Shown: positions 38,979 to 48,070, counted from the stretch's first letter. The stretch is 64,000 nt of DNA from an uncultured Serinicoccus sp. (GCF_947500995.1 NZ_CANMUA010000002.1:124001-188000), one strand, 5' to 3'. Numbers and translations are program-made. Notes: generated by a model not told the origin, from the sequence alone.

Positions 38979-39761
38979 TCAGCTGGTCCGGTCGAGGATG
39001 AGCCGCGCGGCCTCGTCGGGTGCGTCCCACTGGGGGAAGTGCCCGCACCCCTCGAACCAGTGCAGCTGCGCGTCCGGGAACGCCGCCACGGCGCGCTGCG
39101 CCTGGCGGGGCAGGGTCACCAGGTCGCGGCGCCCCCAGCCGATGGTGGCCCGGCCGGGCAGCGTGCCGGCGGGGGCACCCTCCTGCTTCGGTCCTCTCGT
39201 GAGCGCGTCCATCGCCGCCCCGGTCGAGGGGGCGGTGGCCAGCCCGCGCAGGTCCGGCAGCACGGTCTCGGCGGAGAGCGCCCAGGGCCGGGCCGAGAAC
39301 TGCGCCAGGAGGGCGGACCGGGAGACGGGGTTGCCCACCAGGGTCGGGAGCGCACCCTGCAGCGCCCTGACGAGCCTGATCGAGGGACGCAGGGTGCCAC
39401 TGAAGACGGCGACCTCCCGGTCGGTCCAGAAGCCGCCCGGGTCCAGGGCGACCGTGTCACCGCCGCGCCCACGGCGGGCGAGCTCGAGCACGATCCGCGC
39501 CCCCATGGACTGACCGGCGGTGGACACCGCCCCGAGCCCCTGCTCGTCGATGAAGCCAGCGACCGCGTCGGTCAGGGTCGTGATGGAGACCTCCCCGGCC
39601 AGGGGCGCGGACTGCCCGAACCCGGGCAGGTCGACGGCGATGACCTCCCGCTCGGCGGCCAACCGGTCGAGGATGGGCGCCCAGGACTGCGAGCCTGCCC
39701 CGAGACCGTGGACCAGCAGCAGAGGACTGCCGCTGCCACGCCGGACGTGATGGAGAGTCAT
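38979..39761 (-). CDS. Alpha/beta hydrolase
   Basis: This 260-residue hydrolase has the oxyanion motif HGLGAGSQSW, the nucleophile elbow AGQSMGAR (Ser in GQSMG) and the catalytic His in EGCGHFPQWDAPD. The N-terminus MTLHHVRRGSGSPLLLVHG is the normal family start, and there is no signal peptide. Upstream lies a long inverted repeat (39823-39884) and then the ornithine cyclodeaminase gene on the same strand. The substrate is not predictable. Confidence 0.88.
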   Translation of the reverse strand: MTLHHVRRGSGSPLLLVHGLGAGSQSWAPILDRLAAEREVIAVDLPGFGQSAPLAGEVSITTLTDAVAGFIDEQGLGAVSTAGQSMGARIVLELARRGRGGDTVALDPGGFWTDREVAVFSGTLRPSIRLVRALQGALPTLVGNPVSRSALLAQFSARPWALSAETVLPDLRGLATAPSTGAAMDALTRGPKQEGAPAGTLPGRATIGWGRRDLVTLPRQAQRAVAAFPDAQLHWFEGCGHFPQWDAPDEAARLILDRTS

Positions 39762-39822
39762 CCGTCGATCCTAGGTCGGGGGGTCTGCGACCTGCCTGGT
39801 GGGAGCGGCCAGACCGATGGAT

Positions 39823-39884
39823 GTGCGGAAACGGTGCTGCATGTCAGTCGCTCTGACAACGGATGTGCCGCACCGTTTCCGCAC
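39823..39884. promoter_or_regulatory. 15-bp perfect inverted repeat with nested hairpin
   Basis: The arms GTGCGGAAACGGTGC (39823-39837) and GCACCGTTTCCGCAC (39870-39884) are exact reverse complements. In the 32-base loop a second stem, GTCAG (39843-39847) and CTGAC (39853-39857), is also perfect. It lies between the ornithine cyclodeaminase stop (39909) and the hydrolase start (39761), both on the minus strand. It can be a terminator for the first, a regulatory site for the second, or an RNA structure. Confidence 0.7.
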
Positions 39885-39908
39885 CACCCTGCGGCCGCTC
39901 GACCCTGC

Positions 39909-40847
39909 TCAGGAGGACGTGGCGACTCGCCAGACCAGGACGGCTGCGGCGAGGTCCTCGGCGGCCGTGCCGACGGACTTGAAGACGGTGACCTCGGACG
40001 CGTCGCGGCGGCCGGGTGAGCGGCCCGAGACGACGTCGGCGAGCGTCGTCGCGACGTCCTGCTGGTTGAGCGTGCCGCGCTGCAGCGGCCCGACCAGCTC
40101 GCCGGCGGTCTGCGCCGCCTCGGCGACGTCGACGACCACCCGGGCGGCCGTCATGAGCTCCTCGTCGGCCTCGGTCATCGTCGGCAGGAAGGAGCCCACG
40201 AGGTCGACGTGGGTGCCGGGCTGCACGTCCCGCCCGAGCACCAGCGGACTCGTCGCCGAGGTGGCCGTGGTGACGACGTCGGCGGTGCGGACCGCGGCCC
40301 GCAGGTCGTCGGCGACGGCCGCGGCATACCCCTGGGTGCGCAGCTGCTCGACGAGGGCGGCCGCGCGGTCGCGGTCGCGCGCCCAGACCCGGGTGATCCC
40401 GACGTCGCGGACCGCGGCGAAGCAGGCAGGCACGGCGGCGGCGACGTTGCCCGCCCCGACGAGCAGGTGCTCGCCGACCCGCTCGGGGGCCAGGTGGTCG
40501 GCGGCCAGGGCGCTGGCGGCGGCGGTGCGCCACCGGGTGAGCTCGGTCCCGTCCAGGACGGCCACCGGGGAGCCGGTGGCCTCCTCCAGGAGCAGGTAGG
40601 TCGCCTGGATCGCGGGCAGCCCGCGCTCCCCGTTGGCCGGGTGGTGGGTGGCGACCTTGACCCCGAGCCACCCGTGCAGGCCCCAGGCCGGTTTGAGCAG
40701 CAGCGTCGCAGGCGGCTCGCCGCCGAGCGGCTCCAGCGTGCGCTCCGGCACGGTCGGTCCCGGGCCGGCGAAGACAACCCGGAGCGCCTCGACCAGCGCC
40801 TCGGGGTCGAGGCCGGCCCGGACGGCGGCGGCGTCGAGGACCTCCAT
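39909..40847 (-). CDS. Ornithine cyclodeaminase / mu-crystallin family protein
   Basis: The 312-residue NAD(P)-dependent protein has the family features KPAWGLHGWLGVKVATHHP (substrate-binding Lys/Arg region), a Rossmann motif LLVGAGNVAAAVPACFAAV and DVVTTATSATSPLV. Members deaminate ornithine to proline or reduce cyclic imines and related amino acids. ATG 40847 shares a base with the stop of the amidohydrolase upstream, so the two are coupled. A peptide-like hydrolase paired with this enzyme suggests use of proline-type or modified amino acids (inference). Confidence 0.85.
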   Translation of the reverse strand: MEVLDAAAVRAGLDPEALVEALRVVFAGPGPTVPERTLEPLGGEPPATLLLKPAWGLHGWLGVKVATHHPANGERGLPAIQATYLLLEEATGSPVAVLDGTELTRWRTAAASALAADHLAPERVGEHLLVGAGNVAAAVPACFAAVRDVGITRVWARDRDRAAALVEQLRTQGYAAAVADDLRAAVRTADVVTTATSATSPLVLGRDVQPGTHVDLVGSFLPTMTEADEELMTAARVVVDVAEAAQTAGELVGPLQRGTLNQQDVATTLADVVSGRSPGRRDASEVTVFKSVGTAAEDLAAAVLVWRVATSS

Positions 40848-42058
40848 CAGACCGGGGCCCGCTCCCCCGCCAGCCAGACCGAGGACACCCGCTCCCCGAG
40901 GCCGGCCAGGTCGTCCCACGCCCCGTCGAGGACGACGACGTCACCGACCTTGCCCGGCTCGAGGGTGCCGTGGTCCTCCCCGACACCGAGCAGCTCGGCC
41001 GCGACCTGGGTGGTGGCGTGCCACGCCCCCAGCTCGCTCATCCCCAGGTCGCGCATGATCGCCAGCTCGTCGAGGTTGGTGCCGTGGACGCCCACCCCGG
41101 AGTCGGTGCCCATCGCCACCTTGACCCCGGCGGCGATGGCGCGGCGGACGGACTCGTCGTGCGCCTCGGACACCATGCGGGCCTTGGCGACCACGGCGTC
41201 CGGCAGCGGGACCCCCGCGTCGGCCTGGGACAGGACAGCGCGCGGCGCCAGCAGGGTCGGCACCAGCCAGGTGCCACGCTCGAGCATCATCTCGATGGCC
41301 TCGTCGTCGAGGTAGATCCCGTGCTCGATGGAGCGGATCCCCCCGCGGATGGCCGTCTTGATGCCGTCGGTCGCCTGCGCGTGCGCCATGACGTGGAGGC
41401 CGGCGGCGGTGGCCTCGGTCACCAGGGCGGCGATCTCGTCGTCACGCAGGTGGCCGTGCAACGGGTTGCTGCGCGGCGAGAGCACGCCGCCGCTGGTGGC
41501 GACCTTGATGACGTCGGCGCCCCCACGGACCAGCTCGCGCACCTTGCGGCGCATCTCGACGGGGCCGTCGACCACTCCCGAGGGGCAGCCCGGGTGCTCG
41601 GGCATGAGGTCCACATGGGCGCCGCACAGCTGCCACCCGTCGCCGTGACCGCCGGTCTGGCTGATCATCGTCAGCGCGATCTGCATCCGTGGGCCCGGCG
41701 TGACGCCGCGGCGCACCGCCTCGGCGACCCCGAGATCGGAGCCGCCGGCGTCGCGCACCCAGGTGATGCCCGTCGCGAGCGTGGTGCGCATGCGCTCGGC
41801 CGCCTGGAAGAAGGCCAGGCTGAAGGGGGTCTGCAGGATGCGGCTGATGCTCGGCTGCTCGAACATGAAGTGCACGTGGCAGTCGAAGAGGCCCGGCAGC
41901 ACGGTCTGACCGGTGCAGTCGACGACGGTGTCCGCCTCGACGCCGAGGCCGGGCCCGACTTCGATGACGCGGCCGTCGACCACGTGGACGTCCGCGACGC
42001 GGGGCTCGGACAGGGTGCCGTCGACGACCGTGCCGCCGGTGAAGAGAGTGCTCGTCAT
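40847..42058 (-). CDS. Metal-dependent amidohydrolase (prolidase/imidazolonepropionase-like)
   Basis: The 403-residue TIM-barrel amidohydrolase has HxH in FDCHVHFMFEQP, a probable carboxylated Lys in DVIKVATSGGV, His ligands in VMAHAQATDG and SIEHGIYL, and the final Asp in MGTDSGVGVHG. This subgroup includes Xaa-Pro dipeptidases and organophosphate-degrading relatives. There is no signal peptide. The very long open frame running upstream on this strand is a shadow of other genes, so ATG 42058 is used. It is first in a two-gene operon with the ornithine cyclodeaminase homologue. Confidence 0.88.
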   Translation of the reverse strand: MTSTLFTGGTVVDGTLSEPRVADVHVVDGRVIEVGPGLGVEADTVVDCTGQTVLPGLFDCHVHFMFEQPSISRILQTPFSLAFFQAAERMRTTLATGITWVRDAGGSDLGVAEAVRRGVTPGPRMQIALTMISQTGGHGDGWQLCGAHVDLMPEHPGCPSGVVDGPVEMRRKVRELVRGGADVIKVATSGGVLSPRSNPLHGHLRDDEIAALVTEATAAGLHVMAHAQATDGIKTAIRGGIRSIEHGIYLDDEAIEMMLERGTWLVPTLLAPRAVLSQADAGVPLPDAVVAKARMVSEAHDESVRRAIAAGVKVAMGTDSGVGVHGTNLDELAIMRDLGMSELGAWHATTQVAAELLGVGEDHGTLEPGKVGDVVVLDGAWDDLAGLGERVSSVWLAGERAPV

Positions 42059-42100
42059 GCTCCCGAGGCTAACCGTGACCGGTCTGCGATGATCGGCGCC

Positions 42101-42811
42101 ATGCTCGCCATCCTCGGGGCCATCGAGACGGAGGTCGCCGACAACCGGCGGCTGCTGGACCAGCCGGTCGAGCTGCGGGCGGGTCACCTCACCCTCCACC
42201 GGGGCCGTCTGCACGGGGTCGAGGTGCTGCTGGCCCGGTGCGGCGTCGGCAAGGTCAACGCCGCCATGGCGACCACCGTCCTGCACTCCGCCGGCGCCAC
42301 CTCGCTGTTGTTCACCGGCGTCGCCGGGGGCGTGGCCCCCGGCCAGCGGGTCGGCGACCTCGTCGTGGCCACCGACCTGGTCCAGCACGACGTGGACGTC
42401 ACGGCGCTGGGCCGGCCACCCGGTCAGCTGCTGGGAGAGCCGGTGTCCTGGGCGGCGGACCCGGCGATGAGCGAGCACCTCGTGGCCGCCGCCGACGCCT
42501 GCGCCGCGCGCGACGGCAGGACGCTGCACGAGGGCCGTATCGCCTCCGGTGACCAGTTCGTCGCCTCCGCGGCGCGGGCGGCGGCCGTCCACGCCGAGTT
42601 CGGTGCGATCTGCGTGGAGATGGAGGGTGCGGCGGTGGCCCAGGCCGCCACGTCGCTGGGGATGCCCTTCGCCGTCCTGCGGGCGCTCTCCGACACCGCG
42701 GACCACGGCGCCGCGCAGGACTTCCCCGCCTTCCTCGACGGGTCGGCGAGGCTCATGGCCGATGTCGTGGAGCGCTACCTGCGCGGGGCTCAGTCGAAGA
42801 TCGCGCTGTAG
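42101..42811 (+). CDS. mtnN: 5'-methylthioadenosine/S-adenosylhomocysteine nucleosidase
   Basis: The 236-residue enzyme cleaves the glycosidic bond of MTA or SAH, releasing adenine. It has the family N-terminus [12 protein letters not shown], the motif [13 protein letters not shown], the purine-site region GDQFVAS, the ribose-binding EMEGAAVAQ and the catalytic Asp region [12 protein letters not shown] 42101 was chosen over ATG 42089 because it fits the family start. It converges on the ACC deaminase gene with 22 bases of overlap. It consumes MTA, a by-product of SAM use. Confidence 0.88.
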   Translation: MLAILGAIETEVADNRRLLDQPVELRAGHLTLHRGRLHGVEVLLARCGVGKVNAAMATTVLHSAGATSLLFTGVAGGVAPGQRVGDLVVATDLVQHDVDVTALGRPPGQLLGEPVSWAADPAMSEHLVAAADACAARDGRTLHEGRIASGDQFVASAARAAAVHAEFGAICVEMEGAAVAQAATSLGMPFAVLRALSDTADHGAAQDFPAFLDGSARLMADVVERYLRGAQSKIAL

Positions 42812-43809
42812 GCGTTGAGGGCGAGCTGCCCGCCCAGGTGGGCGTAGAGGACCGTCGAGTCCGCCCCGATGGTGCCGTCGCCGACGAGGTCGATGAGCCC
42901 GGCCATGGACTTGCCCTCGTAGACGGGGTCCAGGATGACGCCTTCCAGCCGGCCGACCGTCCGGATGGCCTCGACCGTCGAGGAGTCGGGGATGCCGTAG
43001 GCCGGGCCCTCCCATCCGGGCAGGACGGTGATCTCGTCCTCGCGCAGGTCGCGGCCCAGCTCGAGCAGCCCGGCCGTGTGCGTGGCGATCCGGCGCACCT
43101 GGTCCCTGGTCTTGTCCAGGGTCGCCGAGGCGTCGATGCCGATGACGCGGCGGGGCCGCCCGCCGGCGTCCTCGATCTCGGCGAAGCCAGCGATCATGCC
43201 CGCGTGCGTGGACCCGGTCACCGTGCACACGACGACGGTGTCGAAGAAGACCCCGAGCTCGGCCTCCTGGGCCACCACCTCGTGGGCCCAGTTCGCGAAG
43301 CCGAGCCCGCCCAGGGGGTGCTCGGAGGCACCGGCCGGGATGGGGTATGCCGTGCCGCCGGCCGCCTCGACGTCGGCGAGCGCCGCCTCCCAGCTGGGGC
43401 GGATGCCGATGTCGAAGCCGGCGTCGTCGAGCCGGACGTCGGCGCCCATGATCCGGGACAGCTCGATGTTGCCGACCCGGTCGTTGCCCGGGTCGTCCCA
43501 CTCCACCCACCGCTCCTGCACGAGCACCGCCTTGAGCCCCAGGTGGGCCGCGACCGCGGCGACCTGCCGGGTGTGGTTGGACTGGTAGCCGCCGATCGAG
43601 ACGAGGGTGTCCGCACCCGAGGCCAGGATGTCCGGGACGATGTACTCCAGCTTGCGGGTCTTGTTGCCGCCGAAGGCCAGCCCGGAGCTCACGTCCTCCC
43701 GCTTGGCCCAGATGCGCGGCCCGCCGAGGTGGTCGCTGAGCCGGTCCAGCGGGTGCACCGGGCTCGGCCCGAAGGTCAGGGGGTGTCGGGGGTGGTCTGA
43801 CAGGGCCAT
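42790..43809 (-). CDS. acdS: 1-aminocyclopropane-1-carboxylate deaminase
   Basis: This 339-residue PLP enzyme converts ACC, the ethylene precursor, to 2-oxobutyrate and ammonia. The PLP lysine is in [14 protein letters not shown] (normal for AcdS), with [33 protein letters not shown] and the C-terminal [12 protein letters not shown]. The conserved Glu and Leu that separate AcdS from D-cysteine desulfhydrase appear to be present. ATG 43809 has GGAGGAG 8 bases upstream. It is divergent from a GntR regulator with an AT-rich operator-like region between. Plant-associated bacteria often carry this gene. Confidence 0.9.
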   Translation of the reverse strand: MALSDHPRHPLTFGPSPVHPLDRLSDHLGGPRIWAKREDVSSGLAFGGNKTRKLEYIVPDILASGADTLVSIGGYQSNHTRQVAAVAAHLGLKAVLVQERWVEWDDPGNDRVGNIELSRIMGADVRLDDAGFDIGIRPSWEAALADVEAAGGTAYPIPAGASEHPLGGLGFANWAHEVVAQEAELGVFFDTVVVCTVTGSTHAGMIAGFAEIEDAGGRPRRVIGIDASATLDKTRDQVRRIATHTAGLLELGRDLREDEITVLPGWEGPAYGIPDSSTVEAIRTVGRLEGVILDPVYEGKSMAGLIDLVGDGTIGADSTVLYAHLGGQLALNAYSAIFD

Positions 43810-43850
43810 CGCGTGCTCTCCTCCTGGTCCGCCGGCCGGACCGCCACAAC

Positions 43851-43860
43851 CAATATATTG
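43851..43860. promoter_or_regulatory. AT-rich palindrome in the acdS/GntR divergent promoter
   Basis: CAATATATTG is a perfect 10-base palindrome followed by CATATCG, an unusual AT island in a GC-rich genome. It sits in the 85-base gap between the divergent acdS and gntR starts. It probably holds the promoters and the binding site of the GntR-family regulator encoded next to it (inference). Confidence 0.5.
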
Positions 43861-43894
43861 CATATCGCAGGAGGTCCGCGTCTACGCTGGGGGT

Positions 43895-44566
43895 ATGCCC
43901 GTGCCCACGACCCCGACCCCGGCCTCCGCGTCCCGTCGCCTGCTGCGCGACGACGTCTACGGGCGGATCCGCGACGAGATCGTGCGCGGCCGGCTGGCCC
44001 CGGGCGAGAAGATCAACGACGCCGAGCTGGGCGCCTGGCTGGGGGTGTCGCGCACCCCGGTCCGCGAGGCCCTGCTGCGGCTGGCCCGCGACGGCCTGGT
44101 GCTGGCCAGGCCCGGACGGGTGACGACGGTCGCGCCGGAGGACGAGACCGTGCTCGCGCACGCCCGCGAGGTGGTGGCCGAGCTCCACGCCCTCGCGGTG
44201 CGGACCGCGGCCCCGCGACTGGGCACCGAGGAGCTGGCGGCCATGGACGAGGCCACCGCCCGGCTCCGCGCGGGCCTGGCCGTCCCCGATCCTGCCGCCG
44301 CCCTGCAGGCCGACGACGACTTCCACGCCGTGCCCGTCGGGGTCGCCGGCAACCCGATCCTGGCCGAGCAGCTGGACGCGGTGACGGCGATGCTGCGGCG
44401 GGCCGAGTTCCTGCACTTCGGCTCGATCACCGGCGGCGACTCCCCCGCCGAGCACGACCTCATCGTGCGTCGGCTCCGCCAGGGCGACGCGGTCGGTGCC
44501 GCGGAGGCGACCCGGGCCAACTGGCTCGGCCTCGGCCGACCCGGACCCCCCGAACCTCCCCGGTGA
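43895..44566 (+). CDS. GntR-family transcriptional regulator, FCD type
   Basis: The 223-residue regulator has an N-terminal winged helix (about 18-80) containing the recognition segment LGVSRTPVREALLRLARDGL. A C-terminal FCD ligand-binding domain has the conserved DDFHAVPVGVAGNPIL. It is divergent from acdS, so it probably controls that gene in response to ACC or another amino acid. ATG 43895 gives a normal N-terminus with GGAGG upstream; the longer frame is a shadow of acdS. Confidence 0.88.
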   Translation: MPVPTTPTPASASRRLLRDDVYGRIRDEIVRGRLAPGEKINDAELGAWLGVSRTPVREALLRLARDGLVLARPGRVTTVAPEDETVLAHAREVVAELHALAVRTAAPRLGTEELAAMDEATARLRAGLAVPDPAAALQADDDFHAVPVGVAGNPILAEQLDAVTAMLRRAEFLHFGSITGGDSPAEHDLIVRRLRQGDAVGAAEATRANWLGLGRPGPPEPPR

Positions 44567-44689
44567 CCGCCGCGCCCGCCCCCCGACCGCCGCGCCTCCG
44601 CCGTCATCCCCGGCGCGCGGCATACCCTGGATCGACCCTGACACGCCCGTCCGGGCCTCCGTGAGCACGAAAGGTCGCCCCACCCCCTC

Positions 44690-47170
44690 ATGGCTCGTCG
44701 CAAGCGCCCGCAGAGCGAAGACCTCTTCGACGTGGAGGAGAAGATCCTCGAGGTCGACGTCCAGGAGGAGATGGAGGGTGCCTTCCTGGAGTACGCCTAC
44801 TCGGTGATCTACTCCCGGGCGCTGCCGGACGCCCGGGACGGCCTGAAGCCGGTGCAGCGGCGCATCCTCTACGCGATGAACGAGCTCGGGCTGCGGCCGG
44901 ACCGGCCGCACGTGAAGTGCTCGCGGGTCGTCGGTGAGGTCATGGGTAAGTACCACCCGCACGGGGACACCGCGATCTACGACGCGATGGTGCGGATGGC
45001 GCAGCCCTTCACCATGCGGCTGCCGCTGGTCGACGGGCACGGCAACTTCGGCTCCCTCGACGACGGCCCCGCGGCCAGCCGCTACACCGAGGCCCGCATG
45101 GCGCCGGCGGCGCTGCTCATGACCGGCGGTCTCGACGAGAGCACCGTCGACTACGTCCCCAACTACGACGACCAGCTGTTCCAGCCCGAGGTGCTGCCCG
45201 CGGCATACCCCAACCTGCTGGTCAACGGTGCCACCGGGATCGCGGTCGGCATGGCGACCAACATGCCGCCGCACAACCTCGGCGAGGTCATCGGGGCCGC
45301 CCGGCACCTCATCGCCCACCCCGAGGCCGACCTCGAGGCGCTCATGCGCTTCGTGCCCGGGCCGGACCTGCCGCTGGGCGGGCGGATCGTCGGCCTGGAC
45401 GGCATCCGGGAGGCCTACGAGAGCGGGCGCGGGTCGTTCAAGACGCGCGCCACGGCGCGGATCGAGAACGTCACACCGCGCAAGAAGGGCATCGTCGTCA
45501 CCGACCTGCCCTACCTCGTCGGGCCGGAGAAGGTCATCGAGAAGGTCAAGCAGCTGGCGCAGGCCAAGAAGCTGCAGGGCGTCTCGGACATCATCGACCT
45601 CACCGACCGAACCAAGGGCCTCCACCTGGTCATCGAGATCAAGACCGGCTTCAACCCCGACGCGGTGCTCGAGCAGCTCTACAAGCTCACCCCCATGGAG
45701 GAGTCCTTCGGGATCAACAACGTGGCGCTCGTCGAGGGGCAGCCGCGCACCCTGGGGCTCAGGGACCTGCTGCAGGTGTATGTCGACTTCCGCACCGACG
45801 TGGTGCGACGCCGGACCGCGCACCGGCTGGGCAAGAAGAAGGACCGCCTGCACCTGGTCGAGGGCCTGCTCATCGCGATCCTGGACATCGACGAGGTCAT
45901 CCAGCTCATCCGGGCCGCCGAGGACGTCGCCACCGCGCGGACCCGGCTCATGCAGGTCTTCGACCTGTCCGAGATCCAGGCCAACCACATCCTGGACCTG
46001 CAGCTGCGCCGGTTGACGAAGTTCTCCCGGATCGAGCTGGAGAGCGAGCGGGACGAGCTCAAGCGCGAGATCGAGGCCCTGGAGGCGATCCTCGCCGACC
46101 AGCAGCTGCTGCTCACGGTCGTCAGCGACGAGCTCGCCGCGGTCGCGGCTGCGCACGGCACGCCGCGCCGCACCGTGCTGCTGGAGAGCGACGGGACGGG
46201 CGCCGCGTCCGCGGCGGGGGGCCCTGCGGCCGGGGCCAAGGCCGCGGGCATGGACCTCGAGGTCGCCGACGACCCGTGCTGGGTGCTGCTCTCCTCCACC
46301 GGCCTGCTGGCGCGGGCCGGCGTCTCGGACGAGGAACCGCTCAGCACCGGCGGGCGCCGGGCCAAGCACGACGTAATCCGGTCGCGGGTGCGGACCACGG
46401 CCCGCGGGAGCGTGGGTCTTCTCACCAGCGCCGGCCGTGTGGTGACCCTGTCGGTGGTCGAGCTGCCGGCGCTGCCACCGTCGGCGGAGGCCCCGAACCT
46501 CTCCGGGGGTGCGCCGCTGTCCGCCTTCGTGGACCTGCCACCGGGCGAGCAGGTGCTCGGCCTGTGCACCCTGACCGGCGACGGGCCCGGGTTGGCGATC
46601 GGCACCGAGCAGGGGGTGATCAAGCGGGTCAACCCCGACTACCCCGGCAACCGTGACTCCTTCGAGGTCATCTCGCTCAAAGACGGCGACAGCGTCGTCG
46701 GTGCGGTGGAGCTCGCCACCGGTGAGGAGGAGCTCGTCTTCGTCACCTCCGACGCCCAGCTGCTGCGCTTCGCCTCCTCATTGGTCAGGGCGCAGGGCCG
46801 CTCGGGCGGTGGCATCGCGGGCATCAAGCTGGGTGCCGGTGCACGGGTCATCGGCTTCGCCGCCGTGGACTCGAGCGTGGAGAACGTCGTCGTCACGGTG
46901 GCCGGGCCCCCCGGCGCCGCCCCGGGCGCCCAGACGGGGTCGGTCAAGGTCACTGATCTGTGGGCCTACCCCACCAAGGGCCGCGCGACCGGCGGGGTGC
47001 GCTGCCACCGCCTCCTGCGCGGCGAGGACGCCCTCGTGCTGGGCTGGGCCGGCGCGGCTCCCCCGCGCGCGGCATCCGCCAACGGCGTCGCCGTCGAGCT
47101 GCCGGAGACCAATGACAAGCGCGACGGCTCAGGAGTCCCCGCCGCCGCCCCCATCGCCGCCGTCGGCTGA
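44690..47170 (+). CDS. Type IIA DNA topoisomerase subunit A (ParC/GyrA-like)
   Basis: The 826-residue topoisomerase A subunit has the catalytic Tyr Y132 in [10 protein letters not shown]. The quinolone-resistance region reads [10 protein letters not shown] (89-98), and the coiled-coil and C-gate helices follow. The C-terminal beta-pinwheel lacks a canonical GyrA box (QRRGGKG); the nearest match is QGRSGGG near residue 705. This points to a topoisomerase IV-like, decatenating role rather than gyrase. The B subunit gene is not in the window. Low-complexity Ala/Gly residues link the domains near residue 510. Confidence 0.9.
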   Translation: MARRKRPQSEDLFDVEEKILEVDVQEEMEGAFLEYAYSVIYSRALPDARDGLKPVQRRILYAMNELGLRPDRPHVKCSRVVGEVMGKYHPHGDTAIYDAMVRMAQPFTMRLPLVDGHGNFGSLDDGPAASRYTEARMAPAALLMTGGLDESTVDYVPNYDDQLFQPEVLPAAYPNLLVNGATGIAVGMATNMPPHNLGEVIGAARHLIAHPEADLEALMRFVPGPDLPLGGRIVGLDGIREAYESGRGSFKTRATARIENVTPRKKGIVVTDLPYLVGPEKVIEKVKQLAQAKKLQGVSDIIDLTDRTKGLHLVIEIKTGFNPDAVLEQLYKLTPMEESFGINNVALVEGQPRTLGLRDLLQVYVDFRTDVVRRRTAHRLGKKKDRLHLVEGLLIAILDIDEVIQLIRAAEDVATARTRLMQVFDLSEIQANHILDLQLRRLTKFSRIELESERDELKREIEALEAILADQQLLLTVVSDELAAVAAAHGTPRRTVLLESDGTGAASAAGGPAAGAKAAGMDLEVADDPCWVLLSSTGLLARAGVSDEEPLSTGGRRAKHDVIRSRVRTTARGSVGLLTSAGRVVTLSVVELPALPPSAEAPNLSGGAPLSAFVDLPPGEQVLGLCTLTGDGPGLAIGTEQGVIKRVNPDYPGNRDSFEVISLKDGDSVVGAVELATGEEELVFVTSDAQLLRFASSLVRAQGRSGGGIAGIKLGAGARVIGFAAVDSSVENVVVTVAGPPGAAPGAQTGSVKVTDLWAYPTKGRATGGVRCHRLLRGEDALVLGWAGAAPPRAASANGVAVELPETNDKRDGSGVPAAAPIAAVG

Positions 47171-47218
47171 AGCGGTCGATAAATACACCGCACTGCCGGT
47201 GACCGCGAGGTTCCTTGT

Positions 47219-47239
47219 TGGCTCTTGTGGAGCCATAAT
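47219..47239 (+). promoter_or_regulatory. vapBC promoter: inverted repeat overlapping a -10 element
   Basis: TGGCTC-TTGTG-GAGCCA (47219-47235) is a perfect 6-base inverted repeat. CATAAT (47234-47239) overlaps its end and fits a -10 hexamer. The vapB ATG begins 6 bases after this hexamer, so transcription would start at or next to the A of ATG, giving a leaderless mRNA. The repeat is where an autoregulating VapBC complex should bind. Confidence 0.55.
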
Positions 47240-47245
47240 GGCGCC

Positions 47246-47476
47246 ATGCCCAACATTCAGATCAAGGACGTCCCTGAGGAGACGCACGCGGTGTTGCGGG
47301 AGCGTGCGGCGGCAGCCCACCAGTCGCTGCAGGAGTACCTGCGCGCCCGGCTCATCCGGGAGGCCCAGCAACCGACGCTGGACGAGGTGCTCGAGCGGGC
47401 CGGCAGCCGGGCCGGCGGCACGCTCCCCCTGGCGGACGCGGTCAGCGCGCTGCGGTTCGAGCGTGCTCGTCGTTGA
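47246..47476 (+). CDS. vapB: VapB/FitA-type antitoxin
   Basis: The 76-residue ribbon-helix-helix antitoxin has the family pattern (PNIQIKDVPEETHAVLRERA, followed by QSLQEYLRARL), with a C-terminal tail for toxin binding (LPLADAVSALRFERARR). It neutralises the PIN toxin encoded next and represses its own promoter. ATG 47246 is preferred over the upstream GTG/TTG frame because it starts the RHH strand. Genes overlap by 14 bases, typical of VapBC modules. It lies 75 bases after the topoisomerase gene. Confidence 0.87.
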   Translation: MPNIQIKDVPEETHAVLRERAAAAHQSLQEYLRARLIREAQQPTLDEVLERAGSRAGGTLPLADAVSALRFERARR

Positions 47477-47873
47477 TGCCAGCGTCCTGGCCGTCGCCCT
47501 GCTCGACGACGGACCGGACGGGGACCAGCTTCGTGCCCGCCTGCGCGGTGAGGACCTGGCGGCGCCCAGCCTGATCGACCTGGAGGTCGTGTCGGTGTGG
47601 CGCGGTCTCGCGCGCGGCGGCCAGCTGGACGCTCGGCGCGTGGCCTTCGCCCTGGAGGACCTGCGCGCCCTGCCGCTGCAGCGGGTCGACCACGGGGCGC
47701 TGGTCATGCGCTGCTGGGAGCTGCGGCAGAACCTCACCGTCTACGACGCTTCCTACGTCGCACTGGCCGAGGCAATTCAGGCAACACTCCTCACCGGAGA
47801 TCGGCGCATCGCGCGAGCCCCAGGCCCGACGTGCCTCATCGAAGTTGTCAAGCCCCGCTCACGTCCGCACTGA
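47463..47873 (+). CDS. vapC: VapC-family PIN-domain toxin ribonuclease
   Basis: The 136-residue PIN endoribonuclease has four acidic residues that can hold Mg: D5 (VVDAS), E41 (DLEVVSVW), D95 (YDASYVALAEA) and D113 (LTGDRRIA). The start is GTG 47463, within the antitoxin gene. It would cleave tRNA or rRNA when the antitoxin is lost. A hairpin follows the stop codon at once. The module marks the start of the mosaic region with lower GC. Confidence 0.88.
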   Translation: MLVVDASVLAVALLDDGPDGDQLRARLRGEDLAAPSLIDLEVVSVWRGLARGGQLDARRVAFALEDLRALPLQRVDHGALVMRCWELRQNLTVYDASYVALAEAIQATLLTGDRRIARAPGPTCLIEVVKPRSRPH

Positions 47874-47891
47874 CATGCCGCAGTCGGCATG
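47874..47891 (+). terminator. Hairpin directly after vapC
   Basis: The arms CATGCCG (47874-47880) and CGGCATG (47885-47891) form a perfect 7-bp stem with loop CAGT, starting right after the vapC TGA. There is no T tract. It is probably a transcription terminator or mRNA 3' stabiliser. Confidence 0.5.
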
Positions 47892-47932
47892 GGCGGTGGC
47901 GGCGATGTGAGGACTACGACGACTGACCCAGA

Positions 47933-47955
47933 GGGTCCATGGGACCCGACATAAT
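47933..47955 (+). promoter_or_regulatory. Candidate promoter/operator upstream of carbonic anhydrase
   Basis: GGGTCC (47933-47938) and GGACCC (47942-47947) are perfect 6-base arms with a 3-base spacer. They are followed at once by CATAAT (47950-47955), a good -10 match. The layout resembles the vapBC promoter (inverted repeat plus CATAAT). The carbonic anhydrase start is about 115 bases downstream, so an untranslated leader would follow. Confidence 0.4.
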
Positions 47956-48070
47956 GATCACTTATGCGGATGCCAAGACGGTGTAGAGTTGGGTGGCGGG
48001 CGAGGCGCCCTGTCGCTCCACCGGATGAGCCCTGGACGCCGCGCCAGGACTCATACTCCAAGGAGCAGCG

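Noticed and set aside
40847-46369. An 1840-codon open frame on the minus strand
   Set aside because: It is a high-GC shadow. Only its last 403 codons (amidohydrolase) show protein-family patterns; the rest lies antisense to mtnN, gntR and the topoisomerase gene.
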